Notes: generated by a model not told the origin, from the letters alone. DNA of 64,000 nucleotides from Listeria cossartiae subsp. cossartiae (GCF_014224155.1 NZ_JAASUI010000001.1:62001-126000); one strand, 5' to 3'. Shown: positions 47,198 through 56,476, numbered from the stretch's first letter. Numbers and translations are program-made.

Positions 47198-49669
47198 ATG
47201 AAAAGCAAAACAAAACAGATTATCATGATTGGAGTGGTCCTTTTTCAATCACTCTTCGCATACCCGTTAATCACCATGGCGGAAGAAAATGAATCGAAAT
47301 CAGTAAATACAGAAACCACGTTAGAGCCTAAAGTAGCTCTCGAAGAAAAAACGCCTCAGAAACCTACCCTTACCAATAATCTGAAGCAAGAAAAAAATGT
47401 CCTTCAAGCAGGCGAAACATATGAAACTGTTTTTCCTGATGCAGCTTTAGCTACTGTAATTGCAAAAGCAGCAACTAGTTTAGAGGATATCACACAAGAA
47501 GTATCGCAAACAGACTTGAATAAAATCACTTCACTAACTGCTACATCTAAAGGGATAGTTGATTTAACAGGAATAGATTTACTTTCAAAATTAACCTCTT
47601 TAAGTATAAGTGGGAACCAAATCACCGATATTTCTGCGCTCAATGGTCTCACGAATTTATCCAATCTAAATGTATCTAATAATAAAATAACAAGTTTCAA
47701 CCTAAACGCGAATAGTAATTTACCTATGTTAAGCGCTGTTGATATTCGTAGTAATAACTTAAAAAATATAAATGTTCAAGACCAACCTAAATTACGCACC
47801 ATTGAGTGTGACACAGGTAGTAGTTCAGAGTTGACAGAAGTTACGCTAAAAAATCTTCCAACTTTAATAGTTGCAGGTAATGGCTCTAGTGCTTATCAAA
47901 ATGATATTGTTTTTTCGAGTACACCAGGATTAAGTAAGGCGATTCTAGAAAATTTACCATCAATAAGCTCTTCAGTACGATTAGATCGTTGCGCGATAGA
48001 AGAGTTAGTAATTAATAACCTTCCAAAAGTATCAATGGTAAATATAAGTAACAACAAAATTACTACACTAGAAGGACTTGAAAATTTATCTGCAGTAAAC
48101 AAAGTAGACGTGTCCGAGAATTTAGTGACTGAAATAGAGAACCTACATGCGTTCCCTAAATTACAGACACTCACTGTAGACAATAACCATATCAGTGTAT
48201 TGCCAACAAGTTTGAAAACGGAAAATCCCGTATTAACAACGCTAAGTGCGAAGAATCAAACAATCACCCTAAAGCAAAAAGTGATCGTGTCAGACCTAGT
48301 TCTTGATAATGAAGTGAAGAATTTCGGTCAAATAACCACTGCCAAATCCATCTCTAATAAGGGGGCCTATCAAAATAACCAAATCAAGTGGCTTTTTGAA
48401 GATATAAAAAGCGTGAATGCCGTTGATTATCAATTTAGTGAACCTGTTCAAGAGGCAACTATTCAAGGAACTTTTTCGGGGAAAGTGACACAACCAATCA
48501 AAGCATCTAAAGTACCAGTTATTAGCGCAGATGCAGAGATGAATTATCCGAAAAACGAAACGGTATCAGAAGCTGCCTTTTTCAAAGATATTTCTGCAAG
48601 CGTAACGGATGATGCAACACTAACTTCTGATTTTGAAAGTGTTGTGGACTTTGCAAAAGCAGGAACGTATGAAGTGACATTAAATGCAGTGAATGAGGAT
48701 GGAGTAAAAGCGGCTTCGGTGACTGTATTAGTGCATATCGCTAAGTCGCCAGCACCGGTAATTACCGCAGATAAAGAAATCACGTACACTAAAAATGCGG
48801 AAGTCAGCATAACGGAATTTCTTGCAGCGATTCATGCTAAAACGAGTGATGGTTCATCAATTGAGGCTGATTTAGATACGGCTGTAACATGGGGCACTGT
48901 AGGAGATTATACCGTAACGCTAAGATCTACAAATGAAGACGGAGTCGAAGCAATTCCTGTAGAAGTAACTGTGCACATCGCTAAGTCACCAGCACCAGTA
49001 ATTACCGCAGATAAAGAAATCACGTACGCTAAAAATGCAGAAGTCAGCATAACGGAATTTCTTGCAGCGATTCATGCTAAAACGAATGATGGTTCACCAA
49101 TTGAAAGTGATTTTGCTACGGCTGTAACATGGAGCACTGCAGGAGATTACACAGTAACGTTAAGATCTACAAATGAAGATGGAGTAGAAGCAATCCCTGT
49201 AGAAGTAACTGTGCATATCGTAGAGCCACCAGCACCAACAATTTCGAATGTGATATTTGATGTGGACGATGTACAAACGACGGAATCCCTTGAAGCTGGA
49301 GAGCTAATTTCTGAACCATTAAGCCCAACAAAAGAAGGCTTTACTTTTATTGGTTGGTATGACTCGAAAACTGGCGGTAATAAATGGGATTTTACAACAG
49401 ATAAAATGCCAGCATATAATATTATTCTTTATGCTCAGTTTAGTGAAGATACAAATAAAGCAGAAGCGGCCGGTGGAGATAAACCCTCAACACCTTCTTC
49501 TATAAAAATAAGTCCAACAGGTCAGTCCGAGAGTGGAAACTTGGAAAATAGATCTAATGTTAAATTACCAGCTACAGGCGATGATAATGCAACTGTTTTA
49601 TTAGTAGGCTTAGGATTACTAATGTTGGGGCTTTTTATTCGCTTTACTCAAAAAAAGCGCGCTAAATAA
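47198..49669 (+). CDS. Internalin-like LRR/Ig-like/LPXTG protein
   Basis: An 823-aa surface protein. GAGAAGGAG precedes the ATG; a signal peptide ends near TMAEE. LRRs of ~22 residues (LTSLSISGNQITDISALNGLTNLSNLNVSNNKI and others) occupy ~120-380. Three bacterial Ig-like domains follow; the last two are near-identical 80-residue copies (APVITADKEITY...EAIPVEVTVHI). One InlB-type B repeat (GFTFIGWYDSKTGGNKWDF) precedes LPATG at ~790, the membrane helix and basic tail. It is a sortase-anchored adhesin candidate; the ligand is unknown. Confidence 0.9.
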   Translation: MKSKTKQIIMIGVVLFQSLFAYPLITMAEENESKSVNTETTLEPKVALEEKTPQKPTLTNNLKQEKNVLQAGETYETVFPDAALATVIAKAATSLEDITQEVSQTDLNKITSLTATSKGIVDLTGIDLLSKLTSLSISGNQITDISALNGLTNLSNLNVSNNKITSFNLNANSNLPMLSAVDIRSNNLKNINVQDQPKLRTIECDTGSSSELTEVTLKNLPTLIVAGNGSSAYQNDIVFSSTPGLSKAILENLPSISSSVRLDRCAIEELVINNLPKVSMVNISNNKITTLEGLENLSAVNKVDVSENLVTEIENLHAFPKLQTLTVDNNHISVLPTSLKTENPVLTTLSAKNQTITLKQKVIVSDLVLDNEVKNFGQITTAKSISNKGAYQNNQIKWLFEDIKSVNAVDYQFSEPVQEATIQGTFSGKVTQPIKASKVPVISADAEMNYPKNETVSEAAFFKDISASVTDDATLTSDFESVVDFAKAGTYEVTLNAVNEDGVKAASVTVLVHIAKSPAPVITADKEITYTKNAEVSITEFLAAIHAKTSDGSSIEADLDTAVTWGTVGDYTVTLRSTNEDGVEAIPVEVTVHIAKSPAPVITADKEITYAKNAEVSITEFLAAIHAKTNDGSPIESDFATAVTWSTAGDYTVTLRSTNEDGVEAIPVEVTVHIVEPPAPTISNVIFDVDDVQTTESLEAGELISEPLSPTKEGFTFIGWYDSKTGGNKWDFTTDKMPAYNIILYAQFSEDTNKAEAAGGDKPSTPSSIKISPTGQSESGNLENRSNVKLPATGDDNATVLLVGLGLLMLGLFIRFTQKKRAK
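48736..49215 (+). repeat. Two 240-base direct repeats
   Basis: The segment starting ATCGCTAAGTC at 48737 recurs exactly 240 bases later at 48977 with few changes. It encodes the duplicated Ig-like domain; in-phase recombination between the two would remove one domain. Confidence 0.93.
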
Positions 49670-49740
49670 AAGTTCATAGAAATTTAAAAGATGGTGTAAT
49701 TGGTTGCTTCTAGGAGATAAATAATTGTAACTTACAAGGA

Positions 49741-49767
49741 GAGGAGACAGAGAGCTGTCTCCTCTTT
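49741..49767 (+). terminator. Terminator of the LRR gene
   Basis: GAGGAGACAG and CTGTCTCCTC pair, followed by TTTG. Confidence 0.8.
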
Positions 49768-49910
49768 GTTTGATATACACTTGATTCAATTCAAAAGACA
49801 TGTCGAAAAAATGAGTCTATTATCGAATTGTTCAGCATTGGAAGAATGAGGGGAATGCATAGATAGGGAACTTTTTAGTGTTAACTTAGATAGAAGGCGA
49901 TAGTATGTAA

Positions 49911-49980
49911 AATTGTTTCACAGAATACTCACAAAAGAAGTGTGTTACTGGTGTTATAATGAGTGGGAAGGTTATACATA
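49911..49980 (+). repeat. Orphan copy of the LXG-operon promoter region
   Basis: 70 bases match 51141-51210 without gaps at 62 of 70 positions, including a TATAAT -10 (49955-49960). No LXG operon follows it; the next coding remnant is the pseudogene at 50094. Confidence 0.88.
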
Positions 49981-50093
49981 AAGTGGAAACCGAAAAATAC
50001 TTAGAAAATTTATACGGAAAGAACGCGTAAGTGCTGTTTAATAACTACGAAAATTTGGTTTTCTAAAACGGACAACTAGGGAGTGTGATAAAA

Positions 50094-50368
50094 ATGAATA
50101 AACTTACGTTGAAATGGCTGGAAGAAGAGGAATGTAGGATGTTTTTGAATGAAATAGATACAAATTTTTGAAAGCGTTCAAAATTCTGCAAACGAAGAGG
50201 ATTTAGTGAAAATGATAAATAATAATCAATTGGAATTATATATGAATAGAGAACGTGATTGTCTCACGCCTTTAGATATTTCTTTTCCAGATGAATGGGT
50301 ATTTTTATTTTGTGAGCGTTTTTCAAAGAGGTATTGATAAGTTAGTGATTTTCAAGTGCAGTCACTAA
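50094..50368 (+). pseudogene. Degraded homologue of the 36148 gene
   Basis: The ATG at 50094 opens MNKLTLKWLEEEE, matching NEFTLKWLDEEE at 36148, but stops after 25 codons. Similarity continues in another frame (NNNQLELYMNRERDCLTPLDISFPDEW), then ~24 residues are deleted and a third frame ends YFYFVSVFQRG..KLVIFK.SH. So it carries at least two frame changes and an internal deletion. Confidence 0.9.
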
Positions 50369-50460
50369 CTTAAGTTATCACGACCAATAATTATGGAAAG
50401 CAAGAAAGACGAAAAGATTATTTAAATGAATAAAAACAACTAGATATGAGGGAGAGCATA

Positions 50461-50937
50461 ATGAAAAAGAAATATATAGTACCTATTTCTATACTAAGCA
50501 TAGTAGTTATACTTTTTGGAACGTATTTTATTTATAGCAATATTCAAGCGCAACGTTTCTTTAAAAGTCACCAAAATAATGATAGCTTAGTGGAACAATC
50601 TCAATTTATTTATAAGAATAAGTGGCGACGGATTTCAAGGATATTAAGTGATTTAGAAGTTGACTATAAAACAAATAATTGGGATCAATTTATTGAAGTT
50701 ATGTATGTTAGCACAAATGACGGAACTTTTACATTCGCTCCTCAAAATGATGATTATATACTTATGAGCTATAGTTTTAATAGAGATACCTATGTAAACT
50801 TAAAGTTAGAAAAGAATGATCAGATTGAGCCCTCATTCGATAGTAACAATTTATCCGAGGAAGAGATTAAGGTGTACCGAAAGAAAATACTGGACGAATA
50901 CCGTGATTTGTTAGATAGGATTTATCAAAACCAATAA
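50461..50937 (+). CDS. Hypothetical membrane-anchored protein (158 aa)
   Basis: One N-terminal membrane helix (YIVPISILSIVVILFGTYFIY) followed by an extracytoplasmic domain rich in charged residues. ATG 50461 has GAGGGAGAG upstream. It slightly resembles small DUF3139-type anchored proteins, but I do not assign a family. It lies between the orphan promoter and the LXG cassette and is closed by a terminator; a link with the cassette is possible but not shown. Confidence 0.65.
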   Translation: MKKKYIVPISILSIVVILFGTYFIYSNIQAQRFFKSHQNNDSLVEQSQFIYKNKWRRISRILSDLEVDYKTNNWDQFIEVMYVSTNDGTFTFAPQNDDYILMSYSFNRDTYVNLKLEKNDQIEPSFDSNNLSEEEIKVYRKKILDEYRDLLDRIYQNQ

Positions 50938-50973
50938 GTCTTATGAAATCTGGTTTCTTTAACTCTAATTTTA

Positions 50974-51010
50974 AAACCCACTGAATCACTGAGCCGATTC
51001 AGTGGGTTTA
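50974..51010 (+). terminator. Terminator after the 158-aa gene
   Basis: AAACCCACTGAATC and GATTCAGTGGGTTT form a perfect 14-bp stem. Confidence 0.85.
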
Positions 51011-51140
51011 TTTACATTATCCTTTTCTTCATTGTCACTATAAGCTTCACACATAAAGGCCTTTTTAATGCTAACTTAGCTAGACAATAGAATGTTAAAA
51101 TTTTTCACATAAAAAGCCTATTTTAAGCTATTTTTCATTG

Positions 51141-51210
51141 AATTGTTTCACAGAATGCTCACAAAAGAGATGTGCTACCGGTGCTATAATGAGGGGGAAG
51201 GATATACATA
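51141..51210 (+). promoter_or_regulatory. Promoter region of the LXG toxin cassette
   Basis: TGCTATAAT (51182-51190) is a TGn-extended -10 about 35 bases before the first gene. The whole 70-base region is repeated at 49911-49980. Confidence 0.65.
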
Positions 51211-51220
51211 GAGAGGAAGC

Positions 51221-51511
51221 ATGCAGATGAGAGAAATAAAAGTCGATGAAAGGACCTTCCAACAACACGCAACCAAATTGGCAAGTGAAAGTACTGGAAG
51301 TTATTTGCCACTGAAAAACGGGAATATGGCATACTCCAGAGCCAATTCTATTGATCAAATGCGCTCGGCATTGATTGAGTTGGTGGATGTCGTGGAAGAT
51401 TTTCAACACGTGACCAAAAAAGATGCGAGCCGGCTTAAGAAAATGGGTATTGCTTATGCTAAACAAGACCAGTTGATGGGACAAAGAATTAATCAGTTGG
51501 AGGTGCGTTAA
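51221..51511 (+). CDS. LXG toxin targeting factor, DUF3130/TIGR04197-like (Lap1 type)
   Basis: A 96-aa helical protein of WXG100-like size. FQQHATKLASE..., MAYSRANSIDQMRSALIELVDVVEDF and a C-terminal helix with DASRLKKMG fit the small partner proteins that precede LXG toxins. In Streptococcus intermedius, DUF3130 and DUF3958 proteins bind the LXG domain and are needed for type VIIb export. GAGAGGAAG precedes ATG 51221; a second ATG at 51227 is possible. Confidence 0.82.
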   Translation: MQMREIKVDERTFQQHATKLASESTGSYLPLKNGNMAYSRANSIDQMRSALIELVDVVEDFQHVTKKDASRLKKMGIAYAKQDQLMGQRINQLEVR

Positions 51512-51880
51512 ATGGATAGCGCACATAGTCAGCTTGAACAACAACTCCAACAAATTAAAAAAGCGAAAATAACGGCAGAAACAGATGTTGACCAAACGAG
51601 AAGAAAACAAAATGAACAAGATTGGCTAGAAGAGGACAGCAACCAATTAACACAAGAAAAACTGGTGTTATTAGACTTTTTACGCAGTGGCTGGCAAGGC
51701 GAAGAAGCCAGTGGTTTTCATCGTTATTTAGAGGAGCAGCAACACGAAGAATCTCAGGCTTGGAGGCGTGATCTCCAGGATAAACGAACCGATTTAGATA
51801 AGGAATTACAAGAAAATAAGGACAAGCTCCACACACTAGAAACCAAACAAGCCACCTTGCAAAAGGAGTGGAGTAAGTGA
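51512..51880 (+). CDS. LXG toxin targeting factor, DUF3958-like (Lap2 type)
   Basis: A 122-aa highly helical, coiled-coil protein rich in Gln, Glu and Lys. FLRSGWQGEEASGFHRYLEEQ contains a W-x-G turn as in WXG100 proteins. Position between the DUF3130 gene and the LXG gene and length fit DUF3958. It starts directly after the previous stop (GGAGG upstream) and overlaps the toxin gene by 4 bases. Confidence 0.8.
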   Translation: MDSAHSQLEQQLQQIKKAKITAETDVDQTRRKQNEQDWLEEDSNQLTQEKLVLLDFLRSGWQGEEASGFHRYLEEQQHEESQAWRRDLQDKRTDLDKELQENKDKLHTLETKQATLQKEWSK

Positions 51881-53406
51881 GCCGGATAGATATTGCCGAA
51901 TTGAATGACTTTCTCCACGGGTTGCGAAGTAGTAATGCGGAAGCCAAAGCGATGATTAGACAGATTAAAGAAGCAGCGATGGACTACGCCCAGGACAATA
52001 GTTTAAAAGGGGAAGCAGTTAGTACCTCTAAACGGTATTTTACGAGTACCTATACAAGTATTTCCCAGAGCATCATTGAAGCATTGGATGAAAGCGAAGA
52101 GCGACTAGCGCAATATATTCGCGAGTTCGGGAGCCAAGTGGATAGTTCGCCTTCCGCTAGAATTGATGCAGAAATCTTGCAAGAAGCGATGGCCAAGGTT
52201 AGCCAGTTGCAGCGAAAAGAAGAAGATTTACACCGGCAATTGACGGCACCGAACACGAAGCCAGATATGCAACAAGTCTATGCAGTGAAATCAAGAAGCG
52301 TTCATACCCAATTGCTGAAAGCCATCGAACAAGAGAATATCCTAGAAAAATATTTGGCTTTTGAACAAAGTCACGGCCAATTTTTTAATGCATTAGCCGA
52401 ACTCATTCAAGCGACTGGACGCGCGGTGCAAGAGTTACTGCATCATGTGACTTTTAACGATAAAACAGGCACTTACGCTGTGCCGAAAAGTGCGACAAAC
52501 AGTTTGCAACTCATGAAAAAAGCACTTGATGTAGCTCGGAAGGAAAACGATAAAGACCCATTTCCTGATGATTTTGAAGATTACACCGTTTTGGCTTATA
52601 CTTATATCAATGATCAAGGTGAAACGGTTACGATGTGGCTATTGGAGCGGGATGGAAAACGGGTAGAAAATAAGGAATTGCAAGATTTCTTAGGAAAAAA
52701 TGGACAAGAATTAGATCCGCTTCTTTATACAAACCTTTCCGGAGAAGAACTCGAGCGAAAAGTGAATGATTCTTGGAAAGATGGTATCAACTATTTAAAT
52801 GGTCAAAAAGTTTCTGGATTGTCTGGCGCCGTATTGCGGTCATCTGCTTATGTTGCTAGTATGAAAGATTGGACAGATGATGCTGGGTTAACGGATATGG
52901 CGTTAGGTTTAGGGTTTGGGATTGCAGCTGCAAGAAATAAAACAATAATGGCAAAGAAAGTAAATGAACCAGAAGTAGGGGAATTAACTAAGCGCACAAG
53001 CGAAATAGAAAAAAGAATACGAGAGAATATAGAAGCAAGCAAAAAAGCTAGAAAAGCTTCGAAAATGCAAGAGTATTTAAAACGAGAAAAGGAAGTTTTA
53101 GAAAGAATTAAAAAAGCTAATAGCAAGAAAACTGTCACATCTAGTTTAGGAAATGAGATAGATATAACACCACGAGATAACCATACAACAGTTAATAAAA
53201 ACCCGGGTCCATTTGGAAATCCAGACAGTAGTGTCGATATTTTAGATTCAAAGGGGAATTTGACAACAAGACGTTACTATGACAAGGATGGTAGAGCAGC
53301 TAGAGATGTTGATATGACAAATCATGGTAATGCAAAAAAACATCCAGAATATCCACATGAACATTTTTGGACGTACGATTCAAAAGGTAATCCGTCAAGA
53401 AATTAA
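51877..53406 (+). CDS. LXG-domain type VII polymorphic toxin
   Basis: A 509-aa protein starting with GTG, behind AAGGAG. The N-terminal ~200 residues are the helical LXG export domain (RIDIAELNDFLHGL..., YFTSTYTSISQSIIEALDESEERL). A middle linker includes a short Gly/Ala-rich segment (~330-350). The C-terminal ~85 residues (GPFGNPDSSVDILD, TRRYYDKDGRAARDVDMTNHGN, HPEYPHEHFWTYD) form a His/Asp/Arg-rich toxin module seen at the end of many polymorphic toxins, probably a nuclease; I think of the Ntox24-like group but am unsure. The T7SS apparatus is not in this window. Confidence 0.85.
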   Translation: MSRIDIAELNDFLHGLRSSNAEAKAMIRQIKEAAMDYAQDNSLKGEAVSTSKRYFTSTYTSISQSIIEALDESEERLAQYIREFGSQVDSSPSARIDAEILQEAMAKVSQLQRKEEDLHRQLTAPNTKPDMQQVYAVKSRSVHTQLLKAIEQENILEKYLAFEQSHGQFFNALAELIQATGRAVQELLHHVTFNDKTGTYAVPKSATNSLQLMKKALDVARKENDKDPFPDDFEDYTVLAYTYINDQGETVTMWLLERDGKRVENKELQDFLGKNGQELDPLLYTNLSGEELERKVNDSWKDGINYLNGQKVSGLSGAVLRSSAYVASMKDWTDDAGLTDMALGLGFGIAAARNKTIMAKKVNEPEVGELTKRTSEIEKRIRENIEASKKARKASKMQEYLKREKEVLERIKKANSKKTVTSSLGNEIDITPRDNHTTVNKNPGPFGNPDSSVDILDSKGNLTTRRYYDKDGRAARDVDMTNHGNAKKHPEYPHEHFWTYDSKGNPSRN

Positions 53407-53422
53407 TAAGGAGGAAAGAACC

Positions 53423-53650
53423 ATGGAATATGAAGAAATGGCTGATAGTTTAGCCTATGGTGAGGAATATAATTTTTACTATCAAAATGAGGAATATTGG
53501 TTAAGTAAAAATCAGGAAGGACATTACTTAACGAAAGTATCCGATGGAGAAACACAAGAATTTAAGACTTCAGAAGAGTTATTAGAAAAAGCCAAAATAA
53601 ATGGAAAATCTATAATAGAAATTTGGAAAGATATACAAAGTCAATTCTAA
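53423..53650 (+). CDS. Probable immunity protein for the LXG toxin
   Basis: A 75-aa acidic protein (EYEEMADSLAYGEEYNFYYQNEEYWL...) starting 16 bases after the toxin stop, with AGGAGGAAAG before ATG 53423. Acidic small proteins directly behind polymorphic toxins are usually cognate immunity proteins. No family is recognised; the function is inferred from position and charge. Confidence 0.75.
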   Translation: MEYEEMADSLAYGEEYNFYYQNEEYWLSKNQEGHYLTKVSDGETQEFKTSEELLEKAKINGKSIIEIWKDIQSQF

Positions 53651-53800
53651 AATTAAGTTTTTATAGTTGGTATTACCTTTAATTGTTAAAAGCTTTAAGA
53701 AAGAAATTATGAAGAGTGACATAATAGTTGATGATTCATAATAAATGCACACTAGATGACAAAGCGACTATAATACTAAGAGATAAATGAGGTAGGAAAA

Positions 53801-54181
53801 TTGAAAAAGTTAACTATAGGTGGAAAGTTTGATTGGTTCATAGATACTTTAGAAAAAAGTGGTATGTTCATTTTGGAATTATCTAATGAAGAAATAGAAA
53901 CGTTCATTTTTGAAGACTTCATAGTTGGAGTTACCTCTTTTTTTAGTAAAAATAATTTGGATGAACTGAAAGCAAATGAAATAATTGATGCAGATATGGA
54001 AAGAAATGCTTATCTTCTTAGAGAAAAAGTACTAAAAATTGATAATACAAACTTGTGGAATATTAATAGTGTAAGACAAAATTCTGAATGGCTAGATATA
54101 TTTAGAAGGTCTGATGAATTAAAGCGTCAACTTAAGGAAAGATGGTCTGATGAAGAAATAGAGTATTTGAAAACATTATAA
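53801..54181 (+). CDS. Hypothetical acidic protein, possible orphan immunity protein
   Basis: A 126-aa helical protein starting with TTG (GAGGTAGG upstream). No family recognised; FSKNNLDELKANEIIDADMERNAYLLREKV is mostly helical. It lies 150 bases behind the toxin/immunity pair, in the place where spare immunity genes collect. AT-rich like the cassette. Confidence 0.55.
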   Translation: MKKLTIGGKFDWFIDTLEKSGMFILELSNEEIETFIFEDFIVGVTSFFSKNNLDELKANEIIDADMERNAYLLREKVLKIDNTNLWNINSVRQNSEWLDIFRRSDELKRQLKERWSDEEIEYLKTL

Positions 54182-54274
54182 TGATTATATGTTAATAAAT
54201 GTAATAACTAAAAAAATTAACAACAGAACAATCTTTTCAATTGTAGATTATTAGTTAAAGTTCTGCATAAAAAA

Positions 54275-54366
54275 CCTAAATCGTTTGGAATTGGGAAAAG
54301 AAGGCATATACAAAGATACTTTATTTAAGTTTTTTGAAATAAAAAACTTAGGAAGGAGAAAATCAT
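54275..54366 (+). repeat. Leader repeat, copy 2 (upstream of pyrophosphatase-like gene)
   Basis: Aligns over ~92 bases with 37496-37588, up to and including the start codon context TCATATGG. Confidence 0.7.
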
Positions 54367-54738
54367 ATGGTTTCACGCAAACAATTAATCCATAAAACTC
54401 AACTTTCTAAAACAAAAAAACAAACCCTAAAAGTAACCATAGATCGCCCTATGGGTTATACCGACAAATTCGGCAATGTCTATCCTCTAAATTATGGGTT
54501 TGTGGAAGGAATCATTGGTGGGGATGGGGAAGAGCAAGATGTTTATATTTTATCAAGAGAAATTTCTGGGCCGATTGAAACGTTTGAGGGCGATTTAATT
54601 GCGGTGATTACTCGGAATGATGATGTGGAAGATAAATGGATAGTCGCACCTCCAAATGAGAATTTCACTATAGCGGAAATTAGAGAGAAAGTCCATTTTA
54701 TCGAGCAATATTTTGATTCGGAAATTAAATTGATTTAG
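54367..54738 (+). CDS. Small inorganic-pyrophosphatase-fold protein
   Basis: A 123-aa protein with VTIDRPMGYTD, YPLNYGFVEGI, DGEEQDVYIL and later VEDKWIVAPP, following the class I soluble pyrophosphatase core (YPxNYGY, DGDPxDVL, WK). It is shorter than typical enzymes (~170 aa) and the Asp cluster reads DGEEQDV, with fewer metal-binding acids, so activity is uncertain. GGAAGGAG precedes the ATG. It lies at the end of the LXG region. Confidence 0.7.
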   Translation: MVSRKQLIHKTQLSKTKKQTLKVTIDRPMGYTDKFGNVYPLNYGFVEGIIGGDGEEQDVYILSREISGPIETFEGDLIAVITRNDDVEDKWIVAPPNENFTIAEIREKVHFIEQYFDSEIKLI

Positions 54739-54781
54739 GTGGAAATGAATCATATAACCACCAAAAAGGAGGCAAAAACTA

Positions 54782-54970
54782 ATGGAAGAAAGATTCGAAA
54801 AAATATACACACAAGGAAAACTCAATATCATGGAAATTTGGGTTGATAAAGAAACAGGCGTACAATATGTATACCATTTGGTCGGTTATGCTGGCGGGCT
54901 GTCACCGCTTTTGGATAGAGATGGGAAACCACTAATTGCTGATCTATCTAAACTTAAAGATGCTGAGTAA
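54782..54970 (+). CDS. DUF6440 family protein
   Basis: A 62-aa protein: RFEKIYTQG...MEIWVDKETGVQYVYHLVGYAGGLSPLLDRDGKPL. The TGVQYvyh..GYaGGLsPLLDrDGKP pattern is the DUF6440 signature. Function unknown. AAAAAGGAGG precedes the ATG; 43 bases separate it from the pyrophosphatase-like gene, so the two are probably co-transcribed. Confidence 0.8.
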   Translation: MEERFEKIYTQGKLNIMEIWVDKETGVQYVYHLVGYAGGLSPLLDRDGKPLIADLSKLKDAE

Positions 54971-55052
54971 AGCAAGGAAAATCACCCAAGTTTTTCACCT
55001 GCCAAAAAAGGGAATTAACTATTAATAAACTTTTTTTGTCAGGAGGAGCAAG

Positions 55053-56474
55053 ATGAAATACAAGGGGAAACTGTTTTTGTATGTCATTTTATCACTATTG
55101 ATTGTTGGGGCGAGTATGTTTTTTAAGATAAATGTACAGGCGGCCGCTGTACCACCTGCTGCGATTGATCAGATTTTTCCAGATGAAGCTTTGGCGAAAG
55201 AGATTCAAAATGTGTTAGGGAAATCCAGCACGGCGGATACGGTTACGCAAACGGAATTAGATACAATAACGAGCTTAGATGTTACGGCAAAAGGGATTCA
55301 CTCATTAGAAGGGATGAATTATGTAGCGAATCTAAGTTCTTTTTCTTTGACGAATAATCAAGTGAGTGATCTTGGTCCGCTTGCGAATTTGAATAAATTA
55401 GTATGGCTCGAGTTGACGGGGAATCAAATTGAAAATCTGGCACCACTTGCTAATTTGACGAGTCTCACCAGTCTTTTTTTGGCGATTAATCAAATTACGG
55501 ATGTTAGTGCGCTAGCAGGTCTAGGTAATTTAGAATGGTTGAATATTAGTCTAAATAAAATTAGTGATATTCAACCCCTAAATAGTTTGACAAAATTGTC
55601 TACTATTCAAATGGAAAGTCAGCAAATTGTGAATGAACCGCTGGATTTTGAGACGCCATTAACGGTGCCTATTACGGTAAAAAATATTGCGGGACAAGCG
55701 ATTGATCCAAAGAATATTAGCGATAATGGGGTGACTAATTATCCGAATATCACTTGGACATTGCCGAGTTTTATTGATAAGGTGAGTTATGCTTTTAATG
55801 AGTTGGATACGGTTGGAAATGCGACGAATACTTTTAGTGGCACCGTTGAACAGCCACTAATGCAGTATTTTATGGCTATTTTTGATATTGATGGGGCGGA
55901 AACGAGTATGCGTGTGGAAGCGGGGACACTTATAGCGGAACCGGCAACACCAACGAAAGAAGGCTATACGTTTACAGGTTGGTATGACGCGCAAACCGGG
56001 GGCAATCAATGGAACTTTGCAACGGATAAAATGCCGGCGAATAATCTAACTTTATATGCGCAATTTACGATTAATAGCTACAAGGCAACTTTAAAAGTAG
56101 ACAATGCGATTTCTACGCAAATGGTTGAGTATCAAGGCCTGATACAAGAACCGGCAACACCGAAAAAAGCTGGTTACACGTTTACAGGGTGGTATGATGC
56201 TAAAACTGGAGGCAATCAATGGGACTTTGCATCGAGTAAAATGCCAGCGCATGATGTTACTTTATACGCGCAGTTTAGTAAGGATGCGAGTCAAGGCGGG
56301 GCTAGCTCGGGAACGGGCGGAAATGAACAGGTGAGTAATAGCGAGCCAAGTGTCGGAAATCGGCAGTTAAGCAATGAGAAACTTCCTGGAACTGGTGATA
56401 GCGGATGGTTACCAATATCGCTGATTGGCGCAATTATTACGGTAACCTCCTTACTAACACTACGAAGAAAATAA
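55053..56474 (+). CDS. Internalin-like LRR/B-repeat/LPXTG protein
   Basis: A 473-aa surface protein. Signal peptide ends near VQAAA. LRRs (~95-190) follow the internalin pattern LTSLTSLFLAINQITDVSALAGLGNLEWLNI. An inter-repeat region and two InlB-type B repeats (each KEGYTFTGWYDAQTGGNQWNF-like) precede LPGTG at 444-448, the membrane helix and RRK tail. AGGAGGAG precedes the ATG. The B repeats resemble the single copy in the 47198 protein. Confidence 0.9.
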   Translation: MKYKGKLFLYVILSLLIVGASMFFKINVQAAAVPPAAIDQIFPDEALAKEIQNVLGKSSTADTVTQTELDTITSLDVTAKGIHSLEGMNYVANLSSFSLTNNQVSDLGPLANLNKLVWLELTGNQIENLAPLANLTSLTSLFLAINQITDVSALAGLGNLEWLNISLNKISDIQPLNSLTKLSTIQMESQQIVNEPLDFETPLTVPITVKNIAGQAIDPKNISDNGVTNYPNITWTLPSFIDKVSYAFNELDTVGNATNTFSGTVEQPLMQYFMAIFDIDGAETSMRVEAGTLIAEPATPTKEGYTFTGWYDAQTGGNQWNFATDKMPANNLTLYAQFTINSYKATLKVDNAISTQMVEYQGLIQEPATPKKAGYTFTGWYDAKTGGNQWDFASSKMPAHDVTLYAQFSKDASQGGASSGTGGNEQVSNSEPSVGNRQLSNEKLPGTGDSGWLPISLIGAIITVTSLLTLRRK

Positions 56475-56476
56475 AG

